In this document: piece after piece, positions 63,032-64,000 of the stretch
Layout of the letters: each line of letters begins with the position of its first letter
Position numbering within the stretch: the first letter of the stretch is position 1
NCBI GenBank assembly: GCA_030549335.1
Contig: CM060194.1
Coordinates: 39,077,171 to 39,141,170, forward strand
Direction of reading: 5' to 3'
Length of the DNA stretch: 64,000 nucleotides
Origin: Pontederia crassipes
Lineage: Eukaryota > Streptophyta > Magnoliopsida > Commelinales > Pontederiaceae
The notes under the pieces: generated by a model
Told to the model about the DNA's origin: nothing
Databases searched by the model: none
What the model saw: the letters and a program-made list of their open reading frames with translations, nothing else
Translations under genes and position numbers: made by a program

Positions 63032-64000
63032 ATGGATGCACACTCTTATCGTGATATTACTATTGATGACAATGAGAATTCAAATAATGATGAAGTGCAT
63101 ATAGATTATGTGAAATCCTACGAGGTACCGAAACCGTATATTGGCATGACATTTGACACCGATGAGGAAGCGTACAAATATTATAACATGTATGCCAAAT
63201 TAGTTGGTTTTTCTGTTAGGAAACAAGCTTTGCACAAGTCCAAGAGTACGGAAAATATAATTAGCCAGTCTTTTGTTAGTTGGTATTTCGAAGATGTTTT
63301 TACTGCAGGTATGCGTACCACGCAACGAGCAGAAAATATTAATGCTTTTTTTGATGGATATGTAAATGCGAACACTTCACTTTTAGATTTTGTACAACAG
63401 TATGATAGGGATGTCCAAACTCATCGTGCACATGAAAAGAAAGAAGATTATCGAACTATGAACTCCTCGCTGGCATACATTTTGAAGCACCCTTTGGAAA
63501 TTCATGGTGGAAACATTTATACGCATGCTGTTTTTTCTAAGTTCCAAGAAGAATATGGTTAAGCGATTAATATGTATGCTCACAAAATATACAAAGATGC
63601 TCACAAAGATATATACTCGGTTTATCCTGCGAATGGTATTGATGAAGGCAAGAATATGGTGGAGTTTACACATCTCGATGGATTGTGTATAAGTTGTTCT
63701 TGCAAAAAGTTTGAACAGGAAGTGTTCTTATGTTCTCACATTTTAAATGTTCTTCACAAGAAAGGGGTTGGATCCATACCCGAGGGTTACGTACTTCATC
63801 GTTGGACGATAAATACAAGACATTCGAATGCACATGCAATTTATGATAACTTATCTTCTAGTAGTGATTTCATAACCCCAATTCAAAAATTAGGCTGGCA
63901 AAGTAACCTATGGAAGATAGAAGAGATGGGATTGAAATCTGCAAGACACTTACAATTCGGTGCTCCATTGATCAATGATGTTGTAAAAAAGATGAGAGCA
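63032..64000 (+). pseudogene. FAR1-related (FRS/MULE) protein, internally deleted
   Basis: From the ATG at 63032 the frame has an acidic start, then the beginning of the FAR1 DNA-binding domain (residues about 37-82: GMTFDTDEEAYKYYNMYAK, GFSVRK). Within about ten residues it jumps to the post-transposase segment (AGMRTTQRAENINAFFDGYV, about 92-111). The rest of the FAR1 zinc region and the whole MULE transposase domain, several hundred residues, are missing. A TAA at 63560-63562 (codon 177) interrupts, but the same frame stays open to the window end and includes a SWIM finger (C222-C224...C234-H236). FAR1/FRS proteins are transcription factors derived from Mutator transposases. This copy is a relic or a MULE derivative; the 3' end is outside the window. 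Confidence 0.82.

Overview
The window is nuclear DNA from a large, repeat-rich plant genome, probably a monocot. It holds one intact spliced gene, many plant-type transposons nested in each other, and little else. The monocot guess rests on the gene: exon 1 is very GC-rich and the later exons are AT-rich, the 5'-to-3' GC gradient typical of monocot genes. No bacterial-style operons, tRNA or rRNA genes, or CRISPR arrays were seen.

Layout. 1-7440: a minus-strand non-autonomous LTR retrotransposon of the Athila/Tat type (element e1), with a tRNA-Asp primer site, a long motif-filled leader and one broken ORF1. It sits inside a CACTA (En/Spm) transposon whose right part runs to 9892 and carries a decayed TNPA-like gene. 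9893-13076: gene-free repeats. 13085-21398: an 8.3-kb hAT-like element with a perfect 8-bp target duplication; it contains a deleted Ty3/gypsy gag-integrase relic, itself split by a 4.5-kb CACTA element (15279-19809) that seems to carry captured exons and two poly(C) tracts. 21969-24900: an LTR and 3' internal part of a second Athila/Tat-like element (e2). 25060-26600: another LTR-like region. 26705-28753: two small inverted-repeat elements.

32299-38995: the host gene, a seven-exon calcium-dependent protein kinase of 552 residues, orthologous to Arabidopsis CPK13. All exon joins keep frame and the protein has every kinase motif and four EF-hands. Intron 1 (3 kb) holds a Mutator-type miniature element.

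40340-46432: a long-terminal-inverted-repeat element carrying a GRAS transcription-factor fragment, invaded by a gag-only Ty1/copia element of the SIRE/Maximus type; their junction has been tandemly triplicated. 46530-49965: a decayed CACTA-like region. 51237-55049: a solo LTR (e3) with perfect 5-bp target duplications, hosting a CACTA miniature element and a foldback element. 55855-60525: a minus-strand Ty1/copia relic, itself split. 60692-61511: a small CACTA-type element. 63032-64000: a FAR1-related (FRS/MULE) pseudogene cut by the window end.

The most unusual theme is that at least four LTR families each carry their own array of short GC-centred, near-palindromic motifs, usually in the first part of the LTR (U3). 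This recalls the palindromes known from Sirevirus LTRs, but here it also occurs in Ty3/gypsy-type elements.
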